Below, one piece after another: positions 34,905-43,200 of a stretch of 64,000 nt of DNA (its first letter is position 1; every line of letters starts with the position of its first letter). Where the stretch lies: the NCBI GenBank assembly GCA_902493595.1, contig CABUPU010000004.1, positions 50,525 through 114,524 of the forward strand, given 5' to 3'. The translations under genes and the position numbers were made by a program. The notes beneath the pieces were generated by a model. It was not told the DNA's origin. It saw only the letters and a list, made by a program, of their open reading frames with translations, and made no database searches. The DNA comes from an uncultured Mycoplasma sp. (GTDB lineage: Bacteria; Bacillota_I; Bacilli_A; RF39; UBA660).

Positions 34905-35095
34905 CCTTAAAAAATAAAAACTTTCCATATTTATAGGGGCGTTTTATCGCTGTACCACCCTACTTTATGAAAAGTTTATTTCAATCTTTATATTTATAAC
35001 GCTATTACCCGTTTATACTCCTTATTTGAATTTCGCTTTATAGTTTCTTAATACTTTCACCAAATGCATTAATCTCTTTTAATTTTATAAAACTA
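34905..35095 (-). promoter_or_regulatory. T-box riboswitch controlling pheST
   Basis: On the minus strand the leader has the T-box core AGGGTGGTACAGCGA (34947-34961). An outer helix (AAACTTTTCATA with TATGGAAAGTTT) and a T-rich run form the terminator. Stem I carries the GGTGAAAG bulge region. The likely specifier is TTC (35028-35030) in AAATTCAAA, a Phe codon, which fits the downstream genes. Uncharged tRNA-Phe would favour the antiterminator. Confidence 0.9.
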
Positions 35096-35116
35096 CTTAT
35101 AATAATTCATCGTATA

Positions 35117-35656
35117 TTAATAATTTGTTGCTTTTAATTCCATAAATGATTCAGAGTGCTTACATACAGGACATACTTTTAATGCATCTTTTCCATAATA
35201 AACATGTCCACAGTTTCTACATATCCAAATAACTTCTTCATTTCTATGGAATACTTTTTCTTCCTCAATATTACCTATTAATTTTAAATATCTTTCTTCG
35301 TGATGTTTTTCAATATCACCAACCATTTCAAATAATTTAGCAATATCTTCGAATCCTTCTTCTCTAGCAATCTGTGCAAAACCTTTATACATTTCTGTCC
35401 ATTCAAAGTTTTCACCATTTGCAGCATCTTTTAAGTTTTCCATAGTCGAAGGTATTTCTCCACCATTCAATGCTTTAAACCAAAGTTTTGCATGCTCTTT
35501 TTCATTATTTGCAGTTTCTTCGAAAATACTTGCAATTTGTTCATAGCCATCTTTTTTAGCTTTACTAGCATAATATGTATATTTATTTCTTGCTTGACTT
35601 TCTCCAGCAAAAGCAGCCATTAAATTACTTTCAGTTTTACTACCTTTTAATTCCAT
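35117..35656 (-). CDS. rbr: Rubrerythrin
   Basis: This non-haem diiron peroxidase of anaerobes reduces hydrogen peroxide. The ferritin-like domain has EXXH-type ligands (AFAGESQARNKYTYYA, NEKEHAKLW, EEGFED, EKHHEERY). The C-terminal rubredoxin-like domain has CRNCGHVYYG and CPVCKHSESFM. Length is normal (179 residues). It has its own strong promoter. Confidence 0.97.
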   Translation of the reverse strand: MELKGSKTESNLMAAFAGESQARNKYTYYASKAKKDGYEQIASIFEETANNEKEHAKLWFKALNGGEIPSTMENLKDAANGENFEWTEMYKGFAQIAREEGFEDIAKLFEMVGDIEKHHEERYLKLIGNIEEEKVFHRNEEVIWICRNCGHVYYGKDALKVCPVCKHSESFMELKATNY

Positions 35657-35680
35657 CTTTTCACTCCTTTTTCAAGACTA

Positions 35681-35709
35681 ATCTTACCACATAAATTATG
35701 ATGTGTCAA
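35681..35709 (-). promoter_or_regulatory. Promoter of the rubrerythrin gene
   Basis: TTGACA (35704-35709, perfect), 17-bp spacer and TAAGAT (35681-35686) on the minus strand. I see no clear PerR box. Confidence 0.75.
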
Positions 35710-35721
35710 ACACTTTGTCAT

Positions 35722-35750
35722 AAAAAAATCCATAAATAATTTATGAATTT
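35722..35750 (-). terminator. Terminator downstream of the sipW operon
   Basis: On the minus strand AATTCATAAA pairs with TTTATGGATT around TTA, followed by seven T. The stop codon of the 74-residue gene (35741-35743) is in the stem. Confidence 0.8.
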
Positions 35751-35965
35751 TTTTGACTTATTAATTTTACTAAAATATCTTCATTCTTCTCTAAAATAAC
35801 ATAATAACCATCATCATATACTTCTTTAACAAAAACAAAATTTTCTTTTTTTTCTTCATTTAATAGCTCATATGCTAAATAGTAAATATTATTATTTAAC
35901 TGATATTTATTAGTCAAAATATATCGTTTGTTATTTTCAAGAACAACTATATCACTTAATCTCAT
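35741..35965 (-). CDS. Small protein, weakly DUF1292-like
   Basis: This 74-residue acidic protein is predicted to be mostly beta (YYLAYELLNEE, NFVFVKEVYDDGYYVILE). The pattern recalls DUF1292/YrzB-type proteins, but I am not sure of the family. It overlaps the SipW-type peptidase gene by 4 bp (ATGA) and closes that operon, so it is translationally coupled to an export module. Confidence 0.65.
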   Translation of the reverse strand: MRLSDIVVLENNKRYILTNKYQLNNNIYYLAYELLNEEKKENFVFVKEVYDDGYYVILEKNEDILVKLISQKNS

Positions 35966-36600
35966 TGAACATGTTCTTCCTGATTAACAATTTTTTGATT
36001 TTCTATTTCAGCGCGTTTTTTTACATTACTTACTTTAATTAATTTCATAATGTCCTGAATTATAATTACAAGTGCCGGAATAATTACAACTACTAGCCAA
36101 CCGATTTTGCTTCCTACAAATCTTTGAACATTTCCAAGTCCAGGAATTTTTAAAATAACTTTTCCAATAAGATTGCTATAAGAAGCTGGACTGTCATCTT
36201 TAATTGGATTATTATCGCCCTTAGTTACATACTCATAATCACTAGCTTTTTCATCATAATAAACATCCTGTACTCTATGTGTAACTGTATATCCTGGAGA
36301 AACAATGCTCGTAGATTCAAAAGTAATTATATCATTTACTTTTACTTCATTTGGTTCTTTCACTGTTTTATTAATAATAACATCATATACATTTATTGTT
36401 GGAACCATACTTGGGGAAACAATTGTATATACGGAGAAAAACGGTCTATATTTACTACCTTTTGCTTCATAAAGTTTTAATGAAACAAAATAATACATTA
36501 AAAATCCAGCACAAATTATTAATATTGAAAATAATGTCCAAGATATAACTGAACCAATATAGTTTAATATTGATTTAATTCTCATTTTTTTTGTAATCAT
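35962..36600 (-). CDS. SipW-type (ER/archaeal-type) signal peptidase I
   Basis: The protein has an N-terminal membrane helix (about residues 15-36) and a C-terminal one. Between them is the catalytic domain with SPSMVPT (catalytic Ser), VTHRV (a His in place of the usual Lys, diagnostic of the SipW/ER type) and TKGDNNPIKDD. SipW-type peptidases often process only a few substrates encoded nearby, such as TasA and YqxM in Bacillus subtilis. The gene lies 13 bp after the Asp/Cys-rich surface protein gene, its probable client. AGGAG precedes the start. Confidence 0.9.
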   Translation of the reverse strand: MITKKMRIKSILNYIGSVISWTLFSILIICAGFLMYYFVSLKLYEAKGSKYRPFFSVYTIVSPSMVPTINVYDVIINKTVKEPNEVKVNDIITFESTSIVSPGYTVTHRVQDVYYDEKASDYEYVTKGDNNPIKDDSPASYSNLIGKVILKIPGLGNVQRFVGSKIGWLVVVIIPALVIIIQDIMKLIKVSNVKKRAEIENQKIVNQEEHVQ

Positions 36601-36613
36601 ATTTTTCTCCTTT

Positions 36614-38593
36614 CTATTTAATTGTTTCTATATAAAGTTTACCTTTAAATGTTTTTCCACTGTCTATATTTTGATTAACTCCAGTTTCTTTCCAATCCAT
36701 CCTTAATACATATTTAATTGTTGTTTTTCTACGAATTAAAACTTCTGTTTCAAGGAATGTTTCTTTCCTTGGCGCCTTTAAATTATTTAAATACGAAATA
36801 TTACTACGAGTTATAAAATAATCTAAAGTATTAACATCAGTAAAATCATTAAATACATCACGCCAAACTATTTTATAAGCCACTGCAAAGTCCGCATCAT
36901 TTTTTATTTTCAAAACATAAGTACCATTCCATCCAGGCTCAATGTCCGCAGAAACTATTTCAAGAGGATTGTATATATAAAAGTCACTATCAGTACCTTT
37001 AGCGATTTCTAAAATATTTTTCTCATTTTTATATTTATCATCCTCATAATAATTATAATCACTATCTATTTTTGTACTACCATTATCACAGTTAAAATCA
37101 CAAATACCATCATTATCAATATCAACATTTATATTTGGAAGGCCATCACCATCAGTATCACAATTTTTTTGACAAGTAAGACCATTTTCAACAGGATTTG
37201 AAAGCGATCCATCATCATTTACACAATTAAAATTGCAAGTTCCAGTTCCATATACATCAATATTTATATCTGGAATTCCATCACCATTTGTATCAATATT
37301 AAAATCAGCTTTACCATCTTTGTCAAAATCAATATTTATATCAGGTACTAAATCTCCATTTGTATCAATGTTTATATCTGGATGATTATCATAATTTTTA
37401 TCACAATTTACATCACATTTACCGTCATAATCAGTATCAATATTTATGTCACCAACTTTTTTTTCACCAACATATATATTATGATCTGGTTTACCATCAC
37501 TATTTGTATCGCAATTTTTTATACATTTACCCGTATCATCAGTTATATTTAAATCAGGTTTACCATCATTATCTAAATCTATATTTATATCTGGAAGGCC
37601 ATCACCATTTGTATCTTCATTTAAAATAACTTTATTTCCATCTATAGTTACTTCTTTATTTACGGGATTTGTAATTGTATTTCCACCATCATCAGAAATA
37701 TTAACATCAGCTTTTCCATCACCATCAATATCAATGTTTATTATTTTAGTGGTTCCATCTGGTAAAGTGACTTTATTATTTAAAGTTTTACCATCACCAT
37801 CTACATCAACATTAGATATAACATTACCCGTATCATCAGTACAATTTCGAATACATACACCATTTTCATCTTTAACATTTGTAGGATTTTTAATATTACC
37901 ATTCTCATCAATAACATTAAATGTTGGTTTTCTATTACCTTTATAATCAATGTTTCGAATTGGAATAGTGGAATCATCACCAGTTATATTAACATCTGGA
38001 TTTCCATCGCCATCTAAATCAATATTTGTGTCCGCAAGCATATCACCATTAATATCACAGTTTAAATCACAAGTATTTTTTTTATTGTAATCCTTTATAA
38101 TATTTATATCCGCTACTTTATCGCCATCAAGGTCAATGTTATAGTCTGGCCATCCATCATTATCACTATCACAATTTAATTTACACATACCATTTTCATC
38201 AAGTTGGTTAATTTCATTAAATAGTCTTGTTTGATTACCAAATAAATCGATATTAAATAAAGGTTTACCATTTTTCCTATAATCAACATTATAAAATGGT
38301 TTACAATTTTCATCTTTTGAAACATTTAAATTTGGTACTTTACTACCCCATATTTTTTGATTAACATATTTACAATTATCTGGATTACTTGGATTATAAT
38401 TTCCATATATTTTATAAATATAAATAGTTAAATAAGCAGTAATTATAATTAAAATTATTACAAGTAAAAAGATTAAAGATTTTATTATATCTTTTTTAAT
38501 AGATTGATTTTCTTTTTTTTCATCAGAAAGTAACTTTTTCTGTTCATCAAAATCATTTGTAGCTGCAATAATATCATCACTTATATCTTTCAC
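36614..38593 (-). CDS. Calcium-type Asp-repeat, Cys-rich surface protein with TasA-like C-terminal domain
   Basis: A 659-residue type II membrane protein: cytoplasmic N-terminus, one helix (residues about 35-57), then a long exported region. That region has well over a dozen repeats of the form N-[IV]-D-x-[DN]-[GN]-D-G-x-[PA]-D-x-N-I, the Asp pattern of calcium-binding dockerin or thrombospondin type-3 loops. Interleaved are eight C-x-x-N-C motifs (CKLNC, CDLNC, CIRNC, CIKNC, CDVNC, CNFNC, CQKNC, CDFNC), an unusual regularity. The last 140 residues form a beta domain (EPGWNGTYVLKIKNDADFAVAYKIVW) like TasA/camelysin-type proteins. The adjacent SipW peptidase supports a secreted fibre or matrix role, which is inferred. 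Confidence 0.8.
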   Translation of the reverse strand: MKDISDDIIAATNDFDEQKKLLSDEKKENQSIKKDIIKSLIFLLVIILIIITAYLTIYIYKIYGNYNPSNPDNCKYVNQKIWGSKVPNLNVSKDENCKPFYNVDYRKNGKPLFNIDLFGNQTRLFNEINQLDENGMCKLNCDSDNDGWPDYNIDLDGDKVADINIIKDYNKKNTCDLNCDINGDMLADTNIDLDGDGNPDVNITGDDSTIPIRNIDYKGNRKPTFNVIDENGNIKNPTNVKDENGVCIRNCTDDTGNVISNVDVDGDGKTLNNKVTLPDGTTKIINIDIDGDGKADVNISDDGGNTITNPVNKEVTIDGNKVILNEDTNGDGLPDINIDLDNDGKPDLNITDDTGKCIKNCDTNSDGKPDHNIYVGEKKVGDINIDTDYDGKCDVNCDKNYDNHPDINIDTNGDLVPDINIDFDKDGKADFNIDTNGDGIPDINIDVYGTGTCNFNCVNDDGSLSNPVENGLTCQKNCDTDGDGLPNINVDIDNDGICDFNCDNGSTKIDSDYNYYEDDKYKNEKNILEIAKGTDSDFYIYNPLEIVSADIEPGWNGTYVLKIKNDADFAVAYKIVWRDVFNDFTDVNTLDYFITRSNISYLNNLKAPRKETFLETEVLIRRKTTIKYVLRMDWKETGVNQNIDSGKTFKGKLYIETIK

Positions 38594-38656
38594 ATTTTAC
38601 TCCTTATTCTTATTTAAATTATATCACGATTTTTTTAGATAACAAATACTTTTTAT

Positions 38657-38680
38657 AAAAAAAACTGTCACATAGACAGA
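38657..38680 (-). terminator. Terminator of the FtsEX-M23-lipoprotein unit
   Basis: On the minus strand CTGTC pairs with GACAG around TATGT, followed by eight T. The lipoprotein stop TGA (38668-38670) lies in the stem. Confidence 0.75.
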
Positions 38681-39321
38681 TTTTTTATTGTTACTTCATC
38701 ATAACTTTTACCACGATAATAACCATTTTCATCAAAATCATTATTTGTTAAATAAGAAAATGCTTTAACATAGATATCTGAAGTAATATTTTTATATTCA
38801 CTTCCACATGTTAATTTCATCGAAGTGATTAATGTATTATCAGTTATTTCATTATCTAATAAATGTGAATACCACTGTCCATATTCATGATGTACACCAT
38901 CATACAAATATATTTTCAAATAATTATAAAAGTTTTCAGAATCAGATGGTTTTAAAATAGTTTTATGAATTTTTTCATCATTAACCTCGAAGGAAATTTC
39001 CCATCCTAATTTATAATTTAAATTTTCATATTCCTCACTAGTATATTTATTCCATATTTCTTTATAATATGAACCAGTGACTTTTTCTTCTTCAGTTAGA
39101 AAGATATTTAAAACTATTATATCTTTTTTTAACACCCAATTATAAGATAAAGTATCACTTACTTTCAAATCATTATCAGCATAAATTGATATTTTAATAG
39201 GATTTCTATCTTCATACTGCACTTTTTCAGGAATAACTACTTCATTATTATTTGAAACAGTTTTATTAAAATCTTCCTTTTGATTACAACCGCATAATGA
39301 TAATATTAAACAGATTAGCAT
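38668..39321 (-). CDS. Putative lipoprotein of unknown function with an in-frame stop before its start
   Basis: The frame begins MLICLILSLCGCN, a short signal peptide with an LCGC lipobox like other lipoproteins in this window. The body is a beta-rich exported domain of about 200 residues (SYNWVLKKDIIVLNIFL, KLGWEISFEVNDEKIHKTIL) with no recognised family. Upstream in frame lies ATG AAA TAG (39325-39333), directly after the M23 gene. A normal MK-x-I start may therefore have lost one codon to a nonsense change. Either the second ATG is used or the signal peptide is damaged. No strong ribosome binding site precedes either. Confidence 0.6.
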   Translation of the reverse strand: MLICLILSLCGCNQKEDFNKTVSNNNEVVIPEKVQYEDRNPIKISIYADNDLKVSDTLSYNWVLKKDIIVLNIFLTEEEKVTGSYYKEIWNKYTSEEYENLNYKLGWEISFEVNDEKIHKTILKPSDSENFYNYLKIYLYDGVHHEYGQWYSHLLDNEITDNTLITSMKLTCGSEYKNITSDIYVKAFSYLTNNDFDENGYYRGKSYDEVTIKNLSM

Positions 39322-39336
39322 TATCTATTTCATATT

Positions 39337-40548
39337 TTAATATCTTGAATAGAACCATACACCATAAGCTGGAAGTGCCGGAGGTTGGAAACTATTTGCA
39401 ACATATTTACTATAACTTGAATAGCCTTCGGGACCACCTCCTAAATAAAATCCTTTTGTAACGCCATAATGTAAATGCCAGCCTGTAGAACATGTATCCC
39501 AACCACCATTTACTTTTAAAGTACTTCCTCCACCACCAACTGTACCAATTACAGTCTGCTGGGTAACAGTATCTCCAACTTTAACATAAACATCTTTTAA
39601 ATGAGCATATGTTAATGTATAAGCAATTCCTTTAACTCTAACGTGAATATAAACTTGGTTACCTCCACATTTTGCTCTACTTATAACAGCTGCTACAGTA
39701 CCTGCGGCAGTAGCATATACAGGTGTTCCTCCAGCATTACCCGCAATATCATTTGCTGGATGGAAATCAGAATAAGGTCTACCATTTAAATAAAATGAAC
39801 GCCAACCAAATCCCGATGAAACATAACCTCTTACTGTTGGTCTTAAAAATTGAGCACTATTTGCAACATTTATACATGAAGATAAAGTTTGATCATCCTT
39901 ACATCCTAAATCTTCATAATATTTAATAAGTTTTTGTTGAGCAGTAATCTGTTGTGAAATATCAAGAGTAACCTCAACTAATGAAGATAAATCATTTTTT
40001 AATGACGCAAGACTATTTTCATAAGTCTTAATTTTTTCATTTAAATCATTTTGCTTTTTTACTAAATTTATTTGTAAATCTTGATTTTCTTCGATTAAAC
40101 TTTCCATCTTTTTAAGTTCATTTTGAGTATATGAAATAATTTGACTTATTGCATCTGCTCTCATAACAACATCTGTTGCTGTAGAAGCTCCTCCTACATA
40201 ATCTAGGAAAGTATTATCACTACTTACAATTTGATAAAATGCAAGCAATTCTTCACTTTTAGCTTTCGTTTTTTCAATCTCTTTAGTAGATGCCTCAATT
40301 TGTGCTTTCGCAGACACTATATCATTTTCAGCCTGTTCTACTTCATTATGTGCATTTGATATACGATTATTTTCTGCATTAATTTCACTTTGAGTTCTAT
40401 TTCTTTGAGCATCATTTGCATTTTTTTCATTTATTAATGCCTGAAGTTCATTTTTTAAATCTTTAAGAGTATTGGCAGCGGCATTAACATTTGAAAACAT
40501 AAATAATACTATAAGTATACTAAATACTTTTACTACTTTTTTCATCAT
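39337..40548 (-). CDS. Coiled-coil M23 peptidase, FtsX partner (EnvC/PcsB-like)
   Basis: A signal peptide (ends near VNAA, residue 25) is followed by a long coiled coil (residues about 27-215) and a C-terminal LytM/M23 domain with SSGFGWRSFYLNGRPYSDFHPANDIAG and HLHYG. The H-x-x-x-D and H-x-H zinc ligands look intact. Cell-wall hydrolases or activators with this layout are held by FtsX and triggered by FtsEX ATP hydrolysis at the septum. The gene directly follows ftsX, overlapping it by 4 bp, so that partnership is strongly suggested. Intact ligands argue for a real endopeptidase. Confidence 0.88.
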   Translation of the reverse strand: MMKKVVKVFSILIVLFMFSNVNAAANTLKDLKNELQALINEKNANDAQRNRTQSEINAENNRISNAHNEVEQAENDIVSAKAQIEASTKEIEKTKAKSEELLAFYQIVSSDNTFLDYVGGASTATDVVMRADAISQIISYTQNELKKMESLIEENQDLQINLVKKQNDLNEKIKTYENSLASLKNDLSSLVEVTLDISQQITAQQKLIKYYEDLGCKDDQTLSSCINVANSAQFLRPTVRGYVSSGFGWRSFYLNGRPYSDFHPANDIAGNAGGTPVYATAAGTVAAVISRAKCGGNQVYIHVRVKGIAYTLTYAHLKDVYVKVGDTVTQQTVIGTVGGGGSTLKVNGGWDTCSTGWHLHYGVTKGFYLGGGPEGYSSYSKYVANSFQPPALPAYGVWFYSRY

Positions 40549-41438
40549 ATTTTCAAATACTTCCTTACTGAATTTGCACTACCGAACATACCTACAATTG
40601 CGCCAATTAAAACAATTACGCCAGATACATAGAATACAAAATTATATGGTTTAATTAAATTAAGTGTCTCGGTAAACATATAACCGTGCATTGTATTAAA
40701 TAAAATTACATATCCATAAATAGTTATACATACTGGAATTATTGAACCAATTATTCCTAAAAATAAACCTTCGAACAAAAATGGTAATTTAATTGCTGTA
40801 TTACTTGCTCCAACAAGACGCATTATTTCAATTTCATTTTTTCGTGAATAAATAGTTAATTTAATTGTATTTGAAATTAAGAAAGCTGTAACTATAATAA
40901 GAGCAATAACAATTCCAATTGTAACCTTCTGGATAATATCAAAAGCAGATACAACCTCCTCAACCATAGTTTCACCATATTTAACCGTTTGTATATTTGG
41001 AACCTTTTTTATTTCTTCGGCTACCGAGGAAATATTCTTTATATCATCAACATATACAGTACAACTGTCCATCAATGGATTTTCAGTTAGATAATTTAAC
41101 ATTGTTGAAAATGTATCAGAATACTCACTCATTTGAGTTTTCCATTCCTCTTTACTTTTATAAGTAACTTTACTTACACCCTTAATATTTTTTATTTCTA
41201 AATATGCATTATTACTATCTTCTTCACTTGCATTTTTATTAATATAAACAACTATATTCATCTCTTTTTCAATTGACCTTGTGGCATTATTTACATTTAC
41301 TGCAATAATAATTGCCACAGAAACGATAATAAGAGTTATCATATCACAAAGAATACTTGCCATTGAAAGTGAAAAATTACGAGTTATACTTTTAAATGCA
41401 TCTCTTATACTTCTTCCAAAAATTCTAATCGCTTTCAC
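40545..41438 (-). CDS. ftsX: Cell division protein FtsX
   Basis: FtsX is the membrane subunit of the FtsEX ABC-like complex that transmits ATP hydrolysis to periplasmic or extracellular wall hydrolases. It has four membrane helices: one N-terminal, a large extracytoplasmic loop (about residues 55-160), then three C-terminal helices with YSRKNEIEIMRLVGASN between them. The start chosen is the GTG at 41436-41438, preceded by AAGGAAG, overlapping ftsE by 14 bp. The longer frame starts well inside ftsE without a site. Confidence 0.95.
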   Translation of the reverse strand: MKAIRIFGRSIRDAFKSITRNFSLSMASILCDMITLIIVSVAIIIAVNVNNATRSIEKEMNIVVYINKNASEEDSNNAYLEIKNIKGVSKVTYKSKEEWKTQMSEYSDTFSTMLNYLTENPLMDSCTVYVDDIKNISSVAEEIKKVPNIQTVKYGETMVEEVVSAFDIIQKVTIGIVIALIIVTAFLISNTIKLTIYSRKNEIEIMRLVGASNTAIKLPFLFEGLFLGIIGSIIPVCITIYGYVILFNTMHGYMFTETLNLIKPYNFVFYVSGVIVLIGAIVGMFGSANSVRKYLKI

Positions 41439-42123
41439 TCTTATAACTTCCTTTCTTATAATCACCAACAAGCATACCATTGTTAATCACTAATACTCTT
41501 TTTTTCATTCTATTAACAATTTCTTTATCATGAGTTGCCATTATAACTGTTGTTCCTAAATCTTTATTAATATTTGAAATAACATCCATAATTTCTTTAC
41601 TAGTCATTGGATCCAAATTTCCCGTAGGTTCATCACAAATTAAAAGTTTAGGTTCATTTACAATTGCTCTAGCAATACAAACTCTTTGTTGTTCACCACC
41701 AGAAAGTTCTTTGGGAAAGCTTCTTACTTTATCTTTTAAACCAACTCTTTCTAATGCCTTTAAGACTTTTGGCCTTATATCAACACCTTTATCGCCAACA
41801 CATTCAAGAGCAAATGCAACATTTTCATATGAAGTTAAAGTAGGTAGTAATTTAAAGTCTTGGAATACAATACCAACTTTTCTACGAAACTTATATACCT
41901 TTCTATTTTTTAATTTTCCAACATTTACTCCACCAACCATTACAGTACCTTTTGTTGGTTTTTCTTCTCTATATAACATTTTAACAAAAGTAGATTTTCC
42001 ACTTGCAGTAAGTCCAATTACAAAAACAAATTCGCCTTTATCAATTTGAACGCTTACATCAGCACAAGCTGTTATGCCATTACTATATGTTTTAGTAACA
42101 TCCTTAAATTCAATGAATTTCAT
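41425..42123 (-). CDS. ftsE: Cell division ATP-binding protein FtsE
   Basis: This is the ATPase partner of FtsX. ABC motifs are complete: GLTASGKSTFVKML (Walker A, with Thr in place of the more usual Arg/Gly), LSGGEQQR (signature), LLICDEPTGNLDP (Walker B) and ATHDKEIV (switch His). The ATG at 42121-42123 follows GGAGG with 5-nt spacing. Operon order is ftsE-ftsX-M23-lipoprotein. Confidence 0.96.
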   Translation of the reverse strand: MKFIEFKDVTKTYSNGITACADVSVQIDKGEFVFVIGLTASGKSTFVKMLYREEKPTKGTVMVGGVNVGKLKNRKVYKFRRKVGIVFQDFKLLPTLTSYENVAFALECVGDKGVDIRPKVLKALERVGLKDKVRSFPKELSGGEQQRVCIARAIVNEPKLLICDEPTGNLDPMTSKEIMDVISNINKDLGTTVIMATHDKEIVNRMKKRVLVINNGMLVGDYKKGSYKSESD

Positions 42124-42226
42124 ACATACCTCCATTATGTTTAAATTATACCACTTTTAAAAATATAAGTAAATTAAATGAAGTTTATTTACATTTTTTA
42201 ACAATAAAATTTATAACAAAAAACTA

Positions 42227-43199
42227 GGTTGTATTATAAATAGTGTTGTTGATAAATAATAACACTATTTTTTACCTAAACAAAAAGACATAAATTTGAT
42301 ACAATGTAATTGGTAAAAAAACACTGAAAGGAACAAATCTATGTCTATAAATAATTATATATTAAATTTACTAAATATCAAAGATGAAAATATCTATATT
42401 ATAACAAAAGTTAAAGACAAGATGATAGAGAATAAAAAATATATTTGATATTTTAGATTCAAGGAAATCAAAGGATTTAGAAAATTACTTTTTAAGATAT
42501 CCAAGATCTGAAAGAAATAAAGTAATGCATATTTCAACTGATTTCTATTCTGGCTATATATCACTCGCAAAAAAAAGTTTAAAAACGCAAATATTTCTAT
42601 CGATAGATTTCACATTGTTATTCAAGCATATAATGCATTAAATATAACTAGAGTTAAATTATGTTACAAATCTAACCTTTATTATAATAAACTAAAAAAT
42701 TATTGGAAATTAATATTAAAAAATGAAAATGATTTGTCTAGTAAAAAGAAATATTCAAAATATTTAAAAAAGAAATATCACAACAAGAAATTATACAATT
42801 ACTTATTAACACTAATAAAACGTTAAAAGCGACATATCAATGCTACCAAGGAATAATAAATTCAATTAAAGAAGATGATTTCAATAAATTTAAAAATATT
42901 GTTTTACATAAGAATAAAAGCATTTCAGATAAAATGAAACAAGCATTAAATTTATATAAAGAAAACATTAATTATATTGAACATTCGTTTAAATATGATA
43001 TTAATAATGTAGTAATCGAAGGAACTAATAACTTAAATAAATGTATTAAAAGAATCGCTTTTGGTTACAAAAAATTTGATCATTTTGTAACTAGAATATT
43101 CTTAATTAAAGGCACTTTAAAAGGATGACTTTCGTCATCCCTTATATTCAATTCATTTATCAAAAATTATTGTCTACCAACACTATTTGACAAAGAGCC
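42227..43199 (+). mobile_element. Decayed ISL3-family insertion sequence
   Basis: The element is about 970 bp and carries a broken ISL3-type transposase. Its ends are imperfect inverted repeats of about 34 bp: the left end from 42227 and the reverse complement of the right end to 43199 share AAATAGTGTTG and the flanking TAAT. The right end abuts the yfcC stop codon. No matching 8-bp target duplication is visible. Intact ISL3 elements are about 1.3-1.6 kb, so internal sequence has been lost. Confidence 0.85.
42341..43128 (+). pseudogene. ISL3-family transposase, frameshifted and internally deleted
   Basis: The start MSINNYILNLLNIKDENIY is the usual ISL3 N-terminus and ends at a TGA after 32 codons. 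Other frames continue the protein: DILDSRKSKDLENYF...STDFYSGY (first catalytic Asp), NANISIDRFHIVIQAYNAL (second Asp), then YYNKLKNYWKLILK. The last frame ends with VIEGTNNLNKCIKRIAFGYKKFDHF (catalytic Glu). The zinc-finger and middle region between the first two blocks is missing. At least three frame changes make it non-functional. Confidence 0.88.
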
Positions 43200-43200
43200 T

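Noticed and set aside
36614..38593. Repeat-rich region as a CRISPR-like or noncoding repeat array
   Set aside because: The repeats are degenerate codons for Asp/Asn/Gly loops in one open frame of 659 codons; repeat units differ in length and sequence.
39325..39327. TAG reassigned to an amino acid
   Set aside because: pheS, eno and the PFOR gene end at TAG followed by terminators or downstream starts, so TAG is a stop.
42341..42450. TGA in the transposase frame read as Trp (Mollicutes code 4)
   Set aside because: TGA is a normal stop in several intact genes here, and the transposase is broken by several other frame changes.
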